DNA of 64,000 nt from Porticoccus litoralis (GCF_030676955.1 NZ_JAUUUU010000002.1:248001-312000); one strand, 5' to 3'. Numbered from the stretch's first letter, positions 18,058 to 27,541 are shown. Translations and numbers: made by a program. Notes: generated by a model from the letters alone, not told the origin.

Positions 18058-19842
18058 ATGCTCGCTCACAAAAATGGGATGCCCCTGAACTCCATGAATA
18101 ACCCCGTCATTCTGCAACGCCCCTACGACCTCGACCAATGCCAGTTCAGCCCGGAAATTCCGCCGCTGTTGCAGCGCATTTATGCTGCGCGGGGCGTCAC
18201 CAGCGACCAGCAGCTGGAAAGAACCCTGGCAAGATTGCCCAAGCCGCAAACCCTGCGCGGCCTCAATGCCGCCATCGCACTGCTGGCTGAGGCGCTGCGC
18301 GAACAACAGCACATATTGATCGTCGGCGATTTCGATGCCGATGGCGCCACCAGCACAGCGGTCTCCCTGCTGGCACTGCGGGGCATGGGTTTTCAGCAGG
18401 TGGATTTTATTGTGCCCAACCGCTTTGAATACGGTTACGGGCTCACCCCGGAAATTGTTGAACTGGCGAAAGAGCGCAATCCTGACCTGATCATTACCGT
18501 GGATAACGGCATCTCCAGCATTCAGGGTGTCGCCGCGGCCAATGCCGCGGGCATCAAGGTGTTAATTACCGACCACCACCTGCCCGGTAAAGAACTGCCA
18601 CAGGCAGCGGCCATCGTGAATCCCAACCAGAACCAGTGTGAATTCCCCAGCAAAAACCTGGCGGGCGTGGGGGTGGCGTTCTACCTGATGAGCGCCCTGC
18701 GCAGTCATCTGCGGGAAAGTGGCTGGTTTGCCGAAAACAACATACCCGAACCCAATATGGCGGACTGGCTCGACCTGGTGGCGCTGGGCACCGTGGCGGA
18801 CGTGGTGCCGTTGGACGAGGTTAACCGCATTCTGGTGCACCAGGGGCTGCAACGCATCCGCGCCGGTAAAACCCGCCCGGGGTTGCAGGCATTGCTCGAC
18901 CTTTCCGGCCGCGAACCTCAAAGGCTGGTGGCTGCCGACCTGGGTTTTGCCCTGGGGCCGCGTTTGAATGCCGCCGGGCGACTGGATGATATTTCCATCG
19001 GCATTCAGTGTCTGCTGGAAGAAGATGCTTATATGGCGCGGGAATACGCCCTGCAACTGGACGAACTAAACCGCGACCGCCGGGTGATTGAAGCGGATAT
19101 GCAGCGGGAAGCACTGGTAGCCCTGGAGCAATTGAATCTGGATGAACAACAACTGCCTTGGGGGCTGTGCCTGTTCGACGCCAATTGGCACCAGGGGGTG
19201 GTGGGTCTCTTAGCGTCGCGCATCAAGGATCGTATCCACCGTCCGGTGATCGCCTTTGCCGATGCTGGCAACGGCGAGTACAAGGGCTCTGCCCGCTCCA
19301 TCAAGGGCCTGCATATCCGCGATGCGCTGGACGCCGTGGCCAGTCGACATCCGGAACTTATCAGCAAATTTGGTGGGCATGCCATGGCAGCGGGCCTCAG
19401 TTTGCCTGGGGAACGCTACGAAGATTTTGTCACCGCCTTCGATGACGAAGTGCGCCGCCAGCTCAGCCCGGCGGACATGGAGGCGGAAATCCTCACCGAT
19501 GGCAGCCTAAATAGCGACGAACTCAATATCGACACTGCCCAACTACTGCGGGAATCAGGCCCCTGGGGGCAGCACTTCCCCGAACCGCTGTTCGAGGGCG
19601 AGTTCTATATTGTCCAGCAGCGCATCGTCGGTGAAAAACACGTGAAACTGCTGCTGGCGCTGGATGCAGGCAAACAGCAGTTAATCGACGCCATCGCCTT
19701 TAATGTGGATACGGAGCAGTGGCCCAACCCGGCAGCGGAGAAGGTAAGCCTGGTCTACAAGCTGGATATCAACCTGTGGCAAGGCAGGGAGTCGGTGCAG
19801 TTGATGGTAGAAAATATTGAATTGTTGAAGTTGCCTAGATGA
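18058..19842 (+). CDS. recJ: Single-stranded-DNA exonuclease RecJ
   Basis: A 594-residue 5'-3' ssDNA exonuclease. DHH-family metal motifs are in order: GDFDADGATSTAVS, TVDNGISS, LITDHHLPG, then DLVALGTVADVVPL. The DHHA1 domain carries GKFGGHAMAAGLS-like sequence (SKFGGHAMAAGLSLPG), and a C-terminal OB fold follows. It acts in RecF-pathway recombination and mismatch repair. AAGGGA at 18047-18052 supports the ATG at 18058, although an ATG 36 bases later would also give a full domain. Confidence 0.95.
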   Translation: MLAHKNGMPLNSMNNPVILQRPYDLDQCQFSPEIPPLLQRIYAARGVTSDQQLERTLARLPKPQTLRGLNAAIALLAEALREQQHILIVGDFDADGATSTAVSLLALRGMGFQQVDFIVPNRFEYGYGLTPEIVELAKERNPDLIITVDNGISSIQGVAAANAAGIKVLITDHHLPGKELPQAAAIVNPNQNQCEFPSKNLAGVGVAFYLMSALRSHLRESGWFAENNIPEPNMADWLDLVALGTVADVVPLDEVNRILVHQGLQRIRAGKTRPGLQALLDLSGREPQRLVAADLGFALGPRLNAAGRLDDISIGIQCLLEEDAYMAREYALQLDELNRDRRVIEADMQREALVALEQLNLDEQQLPWGLCLFDANWHQGVVGLLASRIKDRIHRPVIAFADAGNGEYKGSARSIKGLHIRDALDAVASRHPELISKFGGHAMAAGLSLPGERYEDFVTAFDDEVRRQLSPADMEAEILTDGSLNSDELNIDTAQLLRESGPWGQHFPEPLFEGEFYIVQQRIVGEKHVKLLLALDAGKQQLIDAIAFNVDTEQWPNPAAEKVSLVYKLDINLWQGRESVQLMVENIELLKLPR

Positions 19843-19976
19843 TATGAAGTAAATAAAAAATAAGATTTATTGGTAGATATTTTCTAGATCATACTTTTTG
19901 TTTTCAACGGAAATCATTTCTAATTTTTAAGTGAAAAATATATGTATGTAAATATCATTTTATATGGAGAATAAAA

Positions 19977-21701
19977 TTGATTAAAAAGCCGTCTGTTTCG
20001 ATTTCTAAATTGACTTTTTCGGGTGGTAGTTCATTTGATTTAAATAAGGGCGATAAGGTTATCTTAGTTGGGCCAAATAACAGTGGAAAGTCGCAAACTT
20101 TGAGAGAGATATTGAGTGTTTGTGGTAATGGAAAAACAGATAATACCTTTGTTGTTAAAGGCGTAGATATTGTCAAGGATGGAACAGCTGAACAGCTGAG
20201 GGAGTTTCTAAGTGCGGAAGCAGAATTTAATGGAACTACATATAGCTATAAAAGTTGGCAGCTTCATGAAAGACAGATTTCTTTTTGGGCTGGTGCCTTC
20301 TTGGAAGGGCAGATTCTCAGTGGGTTTGTAAGAAATATTTCTGCTAATGATCGATTGTCTATCTGCGAGAAACAACAGAGCGTATCCCGCGGAGAACAAA
20401 AAACTAAACCGCAGCATGTTCTTTATGATGATTCCGCCTTGATGGAAAAAATCAGTAGCTTGTTTTATAGGGCGTTTGGAAAAGACCTAATGTTCGATTT
20501 TCGAGGTGGAAGAACTTTGCCAATTCATGTTGGAAAATTGCCAAATATGAGTGGTGTAGTGGATAGGGTTGGCGATGAGTATGTGTCTGCAGTAAGAAAG
20601 CTGCCATTGCTAGATCAACAAGGCGATGGCATGAAAAGTTACGCTGGTATTTTGTTTGAAACTATAGTTGACGACTGGGATATTACGCTTGTTGATGAGC
20701 CTGAAGCTTTTTTGCATCCACCACAAATGAGGCGGCTAGGAGAAACACTATCTTCTGAAGTGGGTGGTCAGCTATTTGTCGCAACCCATAGCAGCGACAT
20801 TTTGAGAGGGTTTTTAGAGGGCACTCAAGGAGATGTCAGGATTCTTCGCATAAGTAGGGAAGAAAATATAAATATAGTTATGGAGGCTTCTAAGGAAACA
20901 ATTAAGAGTTTATGGCTAAACCCAGTACTCAGGTACTCCAATGCGCTTGAGGGTATCTTTCATGAGCAGACTATTATCTGTGAAGACGATAGTGACTGCA
21001 GGCTTCTAAACTCTATTGCAGACTATTTGGAATCTGATACCCAGAGTCAATGGCTGGACACTGCGTATGTGCCAACGGGCGGGAAACACGGAGTAGCTCA
21101 GGTGGCAGATGTGTTGCGAAAAGTTGGAGTTCCGGTTAAGGCTGTTTTCGATATAGACTTTTTGTCAGAGCGGGATTTGGTTGAAGTTACTGTTGTAGCT
21201 TTTGGTGGAAGTTGGTCTGAGATAAGTGTGCTTTGGAGCCGCGTTGACTCTGCTGTTAGAGGTGGGGCTAAGGTCCAAAGTGTTTCGGGTATAAAGAAAA
21301 ATATTATAGAAATAATTAATAATTCTGGCGAAGACTCAATGCCAAAAAGCGACATATTAGAAGCTATGAAACAGGGTAAGCCTTGGAGTGTGGTTAAGAA
21401 ATATGGAGAGAGGGGGATTCCACGTGGCCAGGCACAAGTTGACTATAAAGATCTTAAAAATAAGCTGGAGGAGATTGGGATTTATTTAGTTCCCGTTGGG
21501 GAAATAGAAAACTTTTGCCCAGAAATGGGATTGCACGGCCCCAAGTTTGTTGCAAAGCTTTTATCTACAGTTTCTTTAGGAGATCAACGGTTGGCAGAAC
21601 TACGTGATTTTGTCGAAAATTTGCAGAGGGGTGCCACTTGCAAATTAATGGCAGTTGAGGATATAGAGTCTGCAGAGAGCAATGCGGCTTGTGCTTCCTA
21701 A
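19977..21701 (+). CDS. OLD-like ATPase with TOPRIM nuclease domain, AT-rich, probably acquired
   Basis: A 574-residue protein. The Walker A is GPNNSGKS (32-39), Walker B with glutamate is LVDEPEAFLHPP (238-249), and the H-loop is ATHSSD (269-274). A TOPRIM-like region follows: IICEDDSD (333-340), GGK at 368-370 and FDIDF (391-395) supply the acidic residues of a metal-dependent nuclease. This ATPase-TOPRIM order is that of OLD-family nucleases, several of which act in phage defence; fused PARIS proteins are an alternative. The last about 180 residues are unassigned. The gene is far richer in A+T than recJ or the oleate hydratase gene, and its flanks are too. The start is TTG with GGAGA seven bases before it. 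It has no partner gene. Confidence 0.8.
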   Translation: MIKKPSVSISKLTFSGGSSFDLNKGDKVILVGPNNSGKSQTLREILSVCGNGKTDNTFVVKGVDIVKDGTAEQLREFLSAEAEFNGTTYSYKSWQLHERQISFWAGAFLEGQILSGFVRNISANDRLSICEKQQSVSRGEQKTKPQHVLYDDSALMEKISSLFYRAFGKDLMFDFRGGRTLPIHVGKLPNMSGVVDRVGDEYVSAVRKLPLLDQQGDGMKSYAGILFETIVDDWDITLVDEPEAFLHPPQMRRLGETLSSEVGGQLFVATHSSDILRGFLEGTQGDVRILRISREENINIVMEASKETIKSLWLNPVLRYSNALEGIFHEQTIICEDDSDCRLLNSIADYLESDTQSQWLDTAYVPTGGKHGVAQVADVLRKVGVPVKAVFDIDFLSERDLVEVTVVAFGGSWSEISVLWSRVDSAVRGGAKVQSVSGIKKNIIEIINNSGEDSMPKSDILEAMKQGKPWSVVKKYGERGIPRGQAQVDYKDLKNKLEEIGIYLVPVGEIENFCPEMGLHGPKFVAKLLSTVSLGDQRLAELRDFVENLQRGATCKLMAVEDIESAESNAACAS

Positions 21702-21793
21702 TGTGACTTTTCTAGCTGGCAAGCTATTCATTGCGACAAAAAATTATCTTCAGAGCGTGAGCTATAGGTAGCGAGACTTTGCAGTATAAAGCG

Positions 21794-23398
21794 ATGCATC
21801 CAGAAAAGAACAACAACCCGAAAGACACCAGGGTCTATCTCGTTGGCAGCGGCATCGCATCCTTAGCCAGTGCGGTGTATCTGATTAAGGATGCGGGGGT
21901 GCCCGGTGGCAATATCCATATCCTGGAGCAGGACGAGATTCCGGGCGGTGCGCTGGATGGTGCCGGTGATGCGGAAAACGGCTTTATCATCCGCGGCGGC
22001 AGAATGCATGAAGAGCACTATGTCTGCTACTGGGATCTGCTCTCCAATGTCCCCTCCTATGATGACCCCGGTATCTCCGTCAAAGACGAGTCCTTTGAAT
22101 TCAACGCCCGTTATGTCTCCCACGCCCAGGCGCGTTTGCTGAAAGCCGGCGAAAGGATGGATGTCTCGTCCTTCGGTCTGTCGTTAGCGGATCAGACAGA
22201 TCTGTTGAAGCTGTTGTTTTCCTCCGAGAAATCATTGGACAACATTCGCATACAGGACTGGTTCGGGGAGGAGTTCTTCACCACCAATTACTGGTATCTC
22301 TGGACCTCGATGTTCGCTTTCCAGAAGTGGAGCAGCGTGGCGGAGATGCGCCGCTATATGAAACGCTTTATCCACCTGCTGGACGGCATGCCCCGGCTGG
22401 GTGGCGTGATGCGCACCAAGTACAACCAGTACCACTCGGTGGTGCTGCCGTTGATGCGCTACCTGGAGGGTTTAGGCGTTTATTTTGAAACCCGGACGCT
22501 GGTTACCGATATCGATTTCAACCTGTCTGCCGAGGCGAAAACCGCCACGGCGATTCACACCATCAATCAAGCTGGCAGTGAGGAAAAGATTGAACTCGGT
22601 GAGCACGATTATGTGTTTGTTACCAACGGTTCCATCACCGAGAGCGCGGACTATGGTTCGTGGTCAAAGGCGCCAGTACTGAAAGACAAGGCTTCCTCGG
22701 GGGCATGGACACTGTGGGAAAAAATCGCCCGTAAGGACAAGGCGTTCGGCAACCCCGGGGTGTTCAGTGACCATATCGATTTGCAGAAGTGGTATTCCTT
22801 CACCGCTACCATCCGGGACGACACCTTCCACGATTACATGGAAGATTTCTCCGGCAATTTAAGTGGCACCGGCGGCCTGGTGACCATGACGGACTCCAGC
22901 TGGTTGATGTCCATTGTGATTGCCCGACAGCCGCATTTCCCCAACCAGCCCAAAGACGTCAAAGTGTTCTGGGGCTATGCCCTATATCCCGACAACGAAG
23001 GCGATTACGTGAAGAAAAAAATGTCGGAATGCAATGGCGAGGAAATACTGGAAGAGCTGTGGCATCAACTCAAGGTTCAGGACCTGATGAAGCCGATTGT
23101 GGCTGCCGGCAAAGTGAATTGCATCCCGGTGGCCATGCCCTTTATCGACAGTCTGTTTATGCCGCGGGCGCAGGGCGACCGCCCGGAGGTGTTACCTGAA
23201 GGCGCCACCAATTTCGCCTTTCTCGGGCAGTTTGCCGAAGTACCAAAGGACTGTGTCTTTACCGTGGAATACTCGGTGCGCTGCGCGCAGACCGCTGTTT
23301 ATGGCCTGTTTGAAACCGGTAAAGAGGTGCTGCCGGTCTATGACTCCATTCATAAGCCCAGTGTTTTAATCAACGCGATGAAAGCCCTCAGCCGATAG
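21794..23398 (+). CDS. ohyA: Oleate hydratase (myosin-cross-reactive antigen family)
   Basis: About 534 residues. The FAD-binding Rossmann motif is VYLVGSGIASLASAVYLIKD, with an acidic end ILEQDE. The family motif IIRGGRMHEEHYVCYWDLL holds the conserved catalytic glutamate region, and SLFMPRAQGDRPEVLP comes near the C-terminus. The enzyme adds water to the cis-9 double bond of oleate, giving 10-hydroxystearate, and helps detoxify free unsaturated fatty acids. A TTG at 21779 would add five residues; ATG 21794 is used. No strong ribosome binding site is visible. Confidence 0.93.
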   Translation: MHPEKNNNPKDTRVYLVGSGIASLASAVYLIKDAGVPGGNIHILEQDEIPGGALDGAGDAENGFIIRGGRMHEEHYVCYWDLLSNVPSYDDPGISVKDESFEFNARYVSHAQARLLKAGERMDVSSFGLSLADQTDLLKLLFSSEKSLDNIRIQDWFGEEFFTTNYWYLWTSMFAFQKWSSVAEMRRYMKRFIHLLDGMPRLGGVMRTKYNQYHSVVLPLMRYLEGLGVYFETRTLVTDIDFNLSAEAKTATAIHTINQAGSEEKIELGEHDYVFVTNGSITESADYGSWSKAPVLKDKASSGAWTLWEKIARKDKAFGNPGVFSDHIDLQKWYSFTATIRDDTFHDYMEDFSGNLSGTGGLVTMTDSSWLMSIVIARQPHFPNQPKDVKVFWGYALYPDNEGDYVKKKMSECNGEEILEELWHQLKVQDLMKPIVAAGKVNCIPVAMPFIDSLFMPRAQGDRPEVLPEGATNFAFLGQFAEVPKDCVFTVEYSVRCAQTAVYGLFETGKEVLPVYDSIHKPSVLINAMKALSR

Positions 23399-23542
23399 TG
23401 AACCTTAAGCCGTTAGAGCCTCCGCCTTAGGTGGAGCTATCACTTCCAGCACGCCCTGAATTGATCTGCCCCAAGTCGTTGTTGGTACCGGGTGCCTTAT
23501 ACTCGCGTTACAGCTCGATTTTCTTATAGGCACTCTCTAACC

Positions 23543-24310
23543 ATGACCGAGAATAAGCCCCTGCTGGTGCTGCAACTGCGCCCCGAGGACCGGATTGCTG
23601 ACAGCGAATACGCCTGTTTCCTGAAATACGGTCAGTTACCCGCATCCATGACGGAAAGGATTCGCATAGAGCGCTACGGCATTCCCGCTGACCTGCAATT
23701 GGATAATTACTCGGCAATTCTGGTCGGTGGCAGCCCCTTCGATATCAGCACACCGCTGAAGAAAAAGTCCGCAGAGCAGTTGCAGGTGGAGGCGGATTTT
23801 CAGCGCTTGCTGCAACAGGTGATTGCCCAGGATTTTCCCTTTCTCGGCGCCTGCTCGGGCAACGGCTTATTGGGCAATTATCTCGGTGCCGGTATTTCCA
23901 GCCGTTATGGTGAAGCGGTGGGTTGTGTGGAGTTGGATATCACGGAAGAGGGCAAGCGGGATAAGTTGCTGGTGGACTTTCCTGACAAGATTGACGTGCT
24001 GCTCGGCCACAAGGAGGCCTGTGACGAAACCCCGGCAGGGGCGGCATTGCTGATGACTGGGCAGGCTTGCCCGGTGCAGATGTTCCGCGTTGGCAACAAT
24101 GTCTACGCCACGCAATTTCATCCGGAGGGGGATGCCGCCGAGTTCACGCTACGGATTGATGCCTATAAGCACCATGGCTATTTTCTGCCAGAAGAAGCGG
24201 AACAGTTGGTAGAAGCAGTGAGCAGGAAACCCACGCCGTTCGCACAGGAAATTCTAAGGCGTTTTGTGGCGGCCTATGTCCTCCCCGGTGCAACCCGGGA
24301 AGTCGGATAA
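23543..24310 (+). CDS. Class I glutamine amidotransferase-like protein
   Basis: A 255-residue GATase1 domain protein. The nucleophile cysteine is in GACSGNGLLGNYLGAG, and the His-Glu pair is in QFHPEGD. It starts at MTENKPLLVLQLRP and is of stand-alone type, as in GuaA-N-like proteins of unknown substrate. Some homologues are annotated as GMP synthase domain proteins or gamma-glutamyl hydrolases, but the synthetase half is absent. It follows the oleate hydratase gene on the same strand, with a 144-base gap that makes cotranscription uncertain. Confidence 0.85.
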   Translation: MTENKPLLVLQLRPEDRIADSEYACFLKYGQLPASMTERIRIERYGIPADLQLDNYSAILVGGSPFDISTPLKKKSAEQLQVEADFQRLLQQVIAQDFPFLGACSGNGLLGNYLGAGISSRYGEAVGCVELDITEEGKRDKLLVDFPDKIDVLLGHKEACDETPAGAALLMTGQACPVQMFRVGNNVYATQFHPEGDAAEFTLRIDAYKHHGYFLPEEAEQLVEAVSRKPTPFAQEILRRFVAAYVLPGATREVG

Positions 24311-24334
24311 AAAATAATCTAGTGGTGTCTTGAA

Positions 24335-24706
24335 TCAGGCAGTAACCCAGAGAATTTCTGCAGGCTGTTTCAGCATGTCGAGGATTTGGGTGGCCATGGC
24401 TTTATCCATGGACGAGCTCAATGTTTCCACCATGCCGGTGGACTGTACGATCACCACGTCGTAGCCGTGTTCGGCCATTCTCAGGCAGTAGCAGGGATTA
24501 TTGCCTTCGTAGCTTCTCAGGCAGACGATTTCATCGAGAAAGACGTCGATGGTGTGGTCTTCACTATCTTTGACGAGCACGTGGTCCTGATGGCAGTAGC
24601 AGACTTCAGCCAGGAATGAATCCGAGTGCGTCGACTGGTGATGTTTTGGTGCGCCGATCTCTACGCGTGTCCCCTTGGTGATCATGTGGTGCAGTTGCTT
24701 CGTCAT
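24335..24706 (-). CDS. Unknown protein, paralogue A of a tandem pair
   Basis: A 123-residue protein not recognised as a named family. It shares its whole length and architecture with the gene at 24899-25270: a basic N-terminus, then VEIGAPKH, HVLVKDSEDHTIDVFLDEI, SYCLR-like YCLRMAEHGYDVV, and TGMVETL. The centre reads like a small beta-barrel. Four cysteines are present but not conserved with the paralogue in number. The leader GAGGTATCGCC before ATG is nearly identical to that of the paralogue, which supports both starts and a recent-enough duplication. No membrane or secretion signal. Confidence 0.65.
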   Translation of the reverse strand: MTKQLHHMITKGTRVEIGAPKHHQSTHSDSFLAEVCYCHQDHVLVKDSEDHTIDVFLDEIVCLRSYEGNNPCYCLRMAEHGYDVVIVQSTGMVETLSSSMDKAMATQILDMLKQPAEILWVTA

Positions 24707-24898
24707 GGCGATACCTCACAGTGTGTGTCATGCCTTCACTTGTCATATCGGCAGAAGTTGAAAGGCGTAATGTGCGGATAACCGTGTGGAGAAAAAGGGT
24801 CGTTCGGGGTTTTTAGCCCCGAAAGCGGCTACGTTGGACCTGAGTGCTTGCAATGGCTGTCCGAAAGATAAAAACGGTGCCATTGCGTCGCATCATCG

Positions 24899-25270
24899 TC
24901 AGGCGGCAATTCGCTGCTTCACTGCAGGTTGGGATAACAATTCAGTCACATGGGTTGCGGTGACGTTATCCAACCCCGTGGCCAGCGTTTCGACCATGCC
25001 TGTGGGCAGAATACACACCACGTCATAACCGTTTTCGCCAACCCGCAGGCAGTAGCTGGAAACGTTGCTCTCGTAATTCATCACGCACAGGATTTCATCG
25101 AGAAACACGTCATAGGTGTGGTTTTCGGCATCCCTGACGAGCACATGCTGTTGGTCACATTGGTAGACCTTGCCCATAAACGAGGCTTTGTGCTCGGAGT
25201 CGGGGTGTTTGGGGTCCATGACTTCTACCGTCATGCCCGTGGTTAACAAGTTGTTCATTAGCTTTGACAT
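24899..25270 (-). CDS. Unknown protein, paralogue B of a tandem pair
   Basis: Also 123 residues from the ATG at 25270, which is preceded by GAGGTATTGCC, the same leader as in paralogue A. Conserved blocks are VEVMDPKHPDSEH, HVLVRDAENHTYDVFLDEI, SSYCLRVGENGYDVV and GMVETLATGLD. The frame runs 30 codons further upstream (to 25360), but that part has no counterpart in paralogue A and is low-complexity. A separation of 192 bases suggests either one transcript or two similar promoters. Function unknown. Confidence 0.65.
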   Translation of the reverse strand: MSKLMNNLLTTGMTVEVMDPKHPDSEHKASFMGKVYQCDQQHVLVRDAENHTYDVFLDEILCVMNYESNVSSYCLRVGENGYDVVCILPTGMVETLATGLDNVTATHVTELLSQPAVKQRIAA

Positions 25271-25645
25271 GGCAATACCTCGCAGATAATCCGTCACTGC
25301 CTGGGCCTGCGCACGCTGAAACTGTGGAGAGGGGGTGGTCGTGGTACTCGGGGTGCACAATCCCTCAGTGGCGCGCCGGGCTGTCGGTTTTCAATACAGC
25401 AGTTGTCAATACAGCAGTTGTTAATAAAACCATCGTTAAAGAACGATATTGCTAAAGACGTTTGCTTTAGCGTGTATTTAAGAATGAGGAATTTTTTTAG
25501 AAAGGACTATCTAAAAAAGCCGGTTTTACTGCTAAAAAACATGACTTTTGGGAATGCTAATTATAAGAATTTCAGATAATTACATTTATGAATATGGCTT
25601 TGTGAGGCAGTTAAAAAATTAATAATTTTTTAACTGCAGCCACTG
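25271..25645. other. Intergenic region with tandem repeat and stacked hairpins
   Basis: No gene is apparent in these 375 bases. A perfect 15-bp unit (TCAATACAGCAGTTG) is repeated in tandem at 25391-25420. Hairpins are GCTAAAG/CTTTAGC (25451-25457 with 25465-25471), TTTTTTAGA/TCTAAAAAA (25493-25501 with 25510-25518), and the terminator at 25607-25637. Composition shifts to A+T rich after 25420. This probably holds the promoter of the paralogue pair and the end of the uup transcript. Confidence 0.5.
25607..25637 (-). terminator. Symmetric hairpin terminator after uup
   Basis: A perfect 14-bp stem, 25607-25620 with 25624-25637, and a 3-base loop. The stem contains A6/T6 tracts, so it can supply a U-run in either direction. 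It lies nine bases after the uup stop codon. Confidence 0.7.
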
Positions 25646-27541
25646 TCAGCTTTTCATTTCTTCCAGTTCTACCCAGCGCTCGGCGGCCTGATCCAGTTCC
25701 ATCTGTTTTTTGCCCAGCTCGTCGAGAATCGGTTGGGTTTCTGTGTAGGGGCGGTTGAAGAAATCCGGGTCGGCGGTCTGTTCTTCCAGAGCGGCAATTT
25801 CGGTTTCCAGGTGGTCGATCAGCTCGGGCAACATGTCCAGTTCCCGTTGCAGTTTGTAGCTGAGTTTGCCCGAGGGTTTCTTTTTGGCTTCGCTGGTGGT
25901 GTCGTGATCCACCATGTGGCCGGAAGGGTGGTCGATAGTGTCGGCAATTTTCAGGTGCTTGCCACGTTTCACCCAGTCACTGTAGCCGCCGACGTATTCT
26001 TCGATCCTGCCGTCTTCCTCGAACACCAGCACGCTGGTGACCACGTTGTCGAGAAATTCCCGGTCGTGGCTGACGATAATCAGGGTGCCCTGGTATTCCA
26101 CCAGTCGTTCTTCGAGAACTTCGAGCATTTCCACATCGAGGTCGTTGGTGGGTTCGTCAAGCACCAGCAGGTTGGTGGGGCGGGTGAACAGTTTGGCTAG
26201 GAGAACCCGGTTGCATTCCCCGCCGGACAGGGCGCTGACCGGAGTCATGGCACGCTTTGGTGAGAACAGGAAGTTGCGCAGGTAGCCGATGATGTGGCGG
26301 TCCTTGCCGTTGAGCTTGATGTATTCCTTGCCGTCGCCAACGTTCTCGGCAATGGTCTTGGTGGTATCCAGCTCCCGGCGAATCTGGTCGAAATAGCCGA
26401 TTTCCAGGTTGGTGCCGAGTTTGACCGAGCCCTGGTCCGGTTCGATCTGTCCCAACAGAATTTTCAGCAAGGTGGATTTGCCCACCCCGTTATTGCCGAT
26501 CAGGCCGATGCGATCGCCACGCATGATCTTGATTTTGAAGTTGTTGATCAGTTGCTGGCCGCCGTAGCTGTGGCACAGGCTGCGCGCCTCGATAACCTTG
26601 CGGCCAGAGTTTTCGGCGGTTTCGACGCTGATTTTGGCTTTGCCCTGTCGCTTGATGCGTTGCTCACGCTGGTCGCGCATGGCTTCCAGGGCGCGAACAC
26701 GGCCTTCATTGCGGGTGCGGCGGGCCTTGATGCCCTGGCGTATCCAGGTTTCCTCTTCTGCCAGCTTCTTGTCGAACAGGGCGTTGCGGGTTTCTTCTTC
26801 CTCAATGGCCTGTTCCTTGAGGCGCAGGTAGTTCTGGTAATTGCCGGGCCAGCTCACCAGGTGGCCGCGGTCGATCTCGACGATGCGGGTGGCGAGGCGC
26901 TGCAGGAAGTTGCGGTCGTGGGTAATAAAGATCACCGCGCCCTGGTAACCGCGCACCCGGTGTTCCAGCCACTCGATGGTGCTGATATCCAGATGGTTGG
27001 TGGGCTCGTCCAGCAGCAGCACATCCGGGTTGGAAACCAGTGCCTTGCCCAGCGCGACTCTTCTGCGCCAGCCGCCTGACAGCTCCGCCAGGGTTTTGTG
27101 GGCGGGCAATTCCAGTTGGCTGATGATGGTTTCCACCTGCTTGTCGATTTGCCAGCCACCACCGGCGTCGATGGCCGCCTGCAGGTCTTCGAGGGCTTTC
27201 ATACCAGCCTTGTCCAGTGTCTGGCTCGACTGCTGGTGGAACTGGTCGATCAGCGCCTGTTGGTCGGCGAGGCCCTCTTTCACCACGTCCGCCACGTTGC
27301 GCTCCAGACCACCGGGCAGGTTCTGCTCCAACTGGCTGATGCGCAGGTGCTGGCGATAGTGAAGTTCGCCGTGGTCCGGCTTGATCTGCCGGTTGATGAT
27401 TTTCAGCAGGGTGGACTTACCGGCGCCATTGCGGCCAATCAGGCAGATCCGTTCACCCGTTTCCACCGTAAGACTGGCATGGGTCAGCAATGGCACATCG
27501 CCAAACTCGATGGAAATATCGTCAATGCGGATCAGGCTCAT
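25646..27541 (-). CDS. uup: ABC-F ATPase Uup
   Basis: A 631-residue soluble tandem ABC protein with no membrane part. The first ATPase has GRNGAGKSTLL and LSGGWRRRVALGKAL, with LLDEPTNHLD. The second has GNNGVGKSTLL, LSGGECNRVLLAKLF and LDEPTNDLD. The P-site linker lies between (rich in E/R, about 235-310). The C-terminal coiled coil (about 545-625) is the Uup hallmark. ABC-F proteins act on the ribosome, and Uup is also linked to branched DNA and transposon excision. Full length and intact. Confidence 0.95.
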   Translation of the reverse strand: MSLIRIDDISIEFGDVPLLTHASLTVETGERICLIGRNGAGKSTLLKIINRQIKPDHGELHYRQHLRISQLEQNLPGGLERNVADVVKEGLADQQALIDQFHQQSSQTLDKAGMKALEDLQAAIDAGGGWQIDKQVETIISQLELPAHKTLAELSGGWRRRVALGKALVSNPDVLLLDEPTNHLDISTIEWLEHRVRGYQGAVIFITHDRNFLQRLATRIVEIDRGHLVSWPGNYQNYLRLKEQAIEEEETRNALFDKKLAEEETWIRQGIKARRTRNEGRVRALEAMRDQREQRIKRQGKAKISVETAENSGRKVIEARSLCHSYGGQQLINNFKIKIMRGDRIGLIGNNGVGKSTLLKILLGQIEPDQGSVKLGTNLEIGYFDQIRRELDTTKTIAENVGDGKEYIKLNGKDRHIIGYLRNFLFSPKRAMTPVSALSGGECNRVLLAKLFTRPTNLLVLDEPTNDLDVEMLEVLEERLVEYQGTLIIVSHDREFLDNVVTSVLVFEEDGRIEEYVGGYSDWVKRGKHLKIADTIDHPSGHMVDHDTTSEAKKKPSGKLSYKLQRELDMLPELIDHLETEIAALEEQTADPDFFNRPYTETQPILDELGKKQMELDQAAERWVELEEMKS

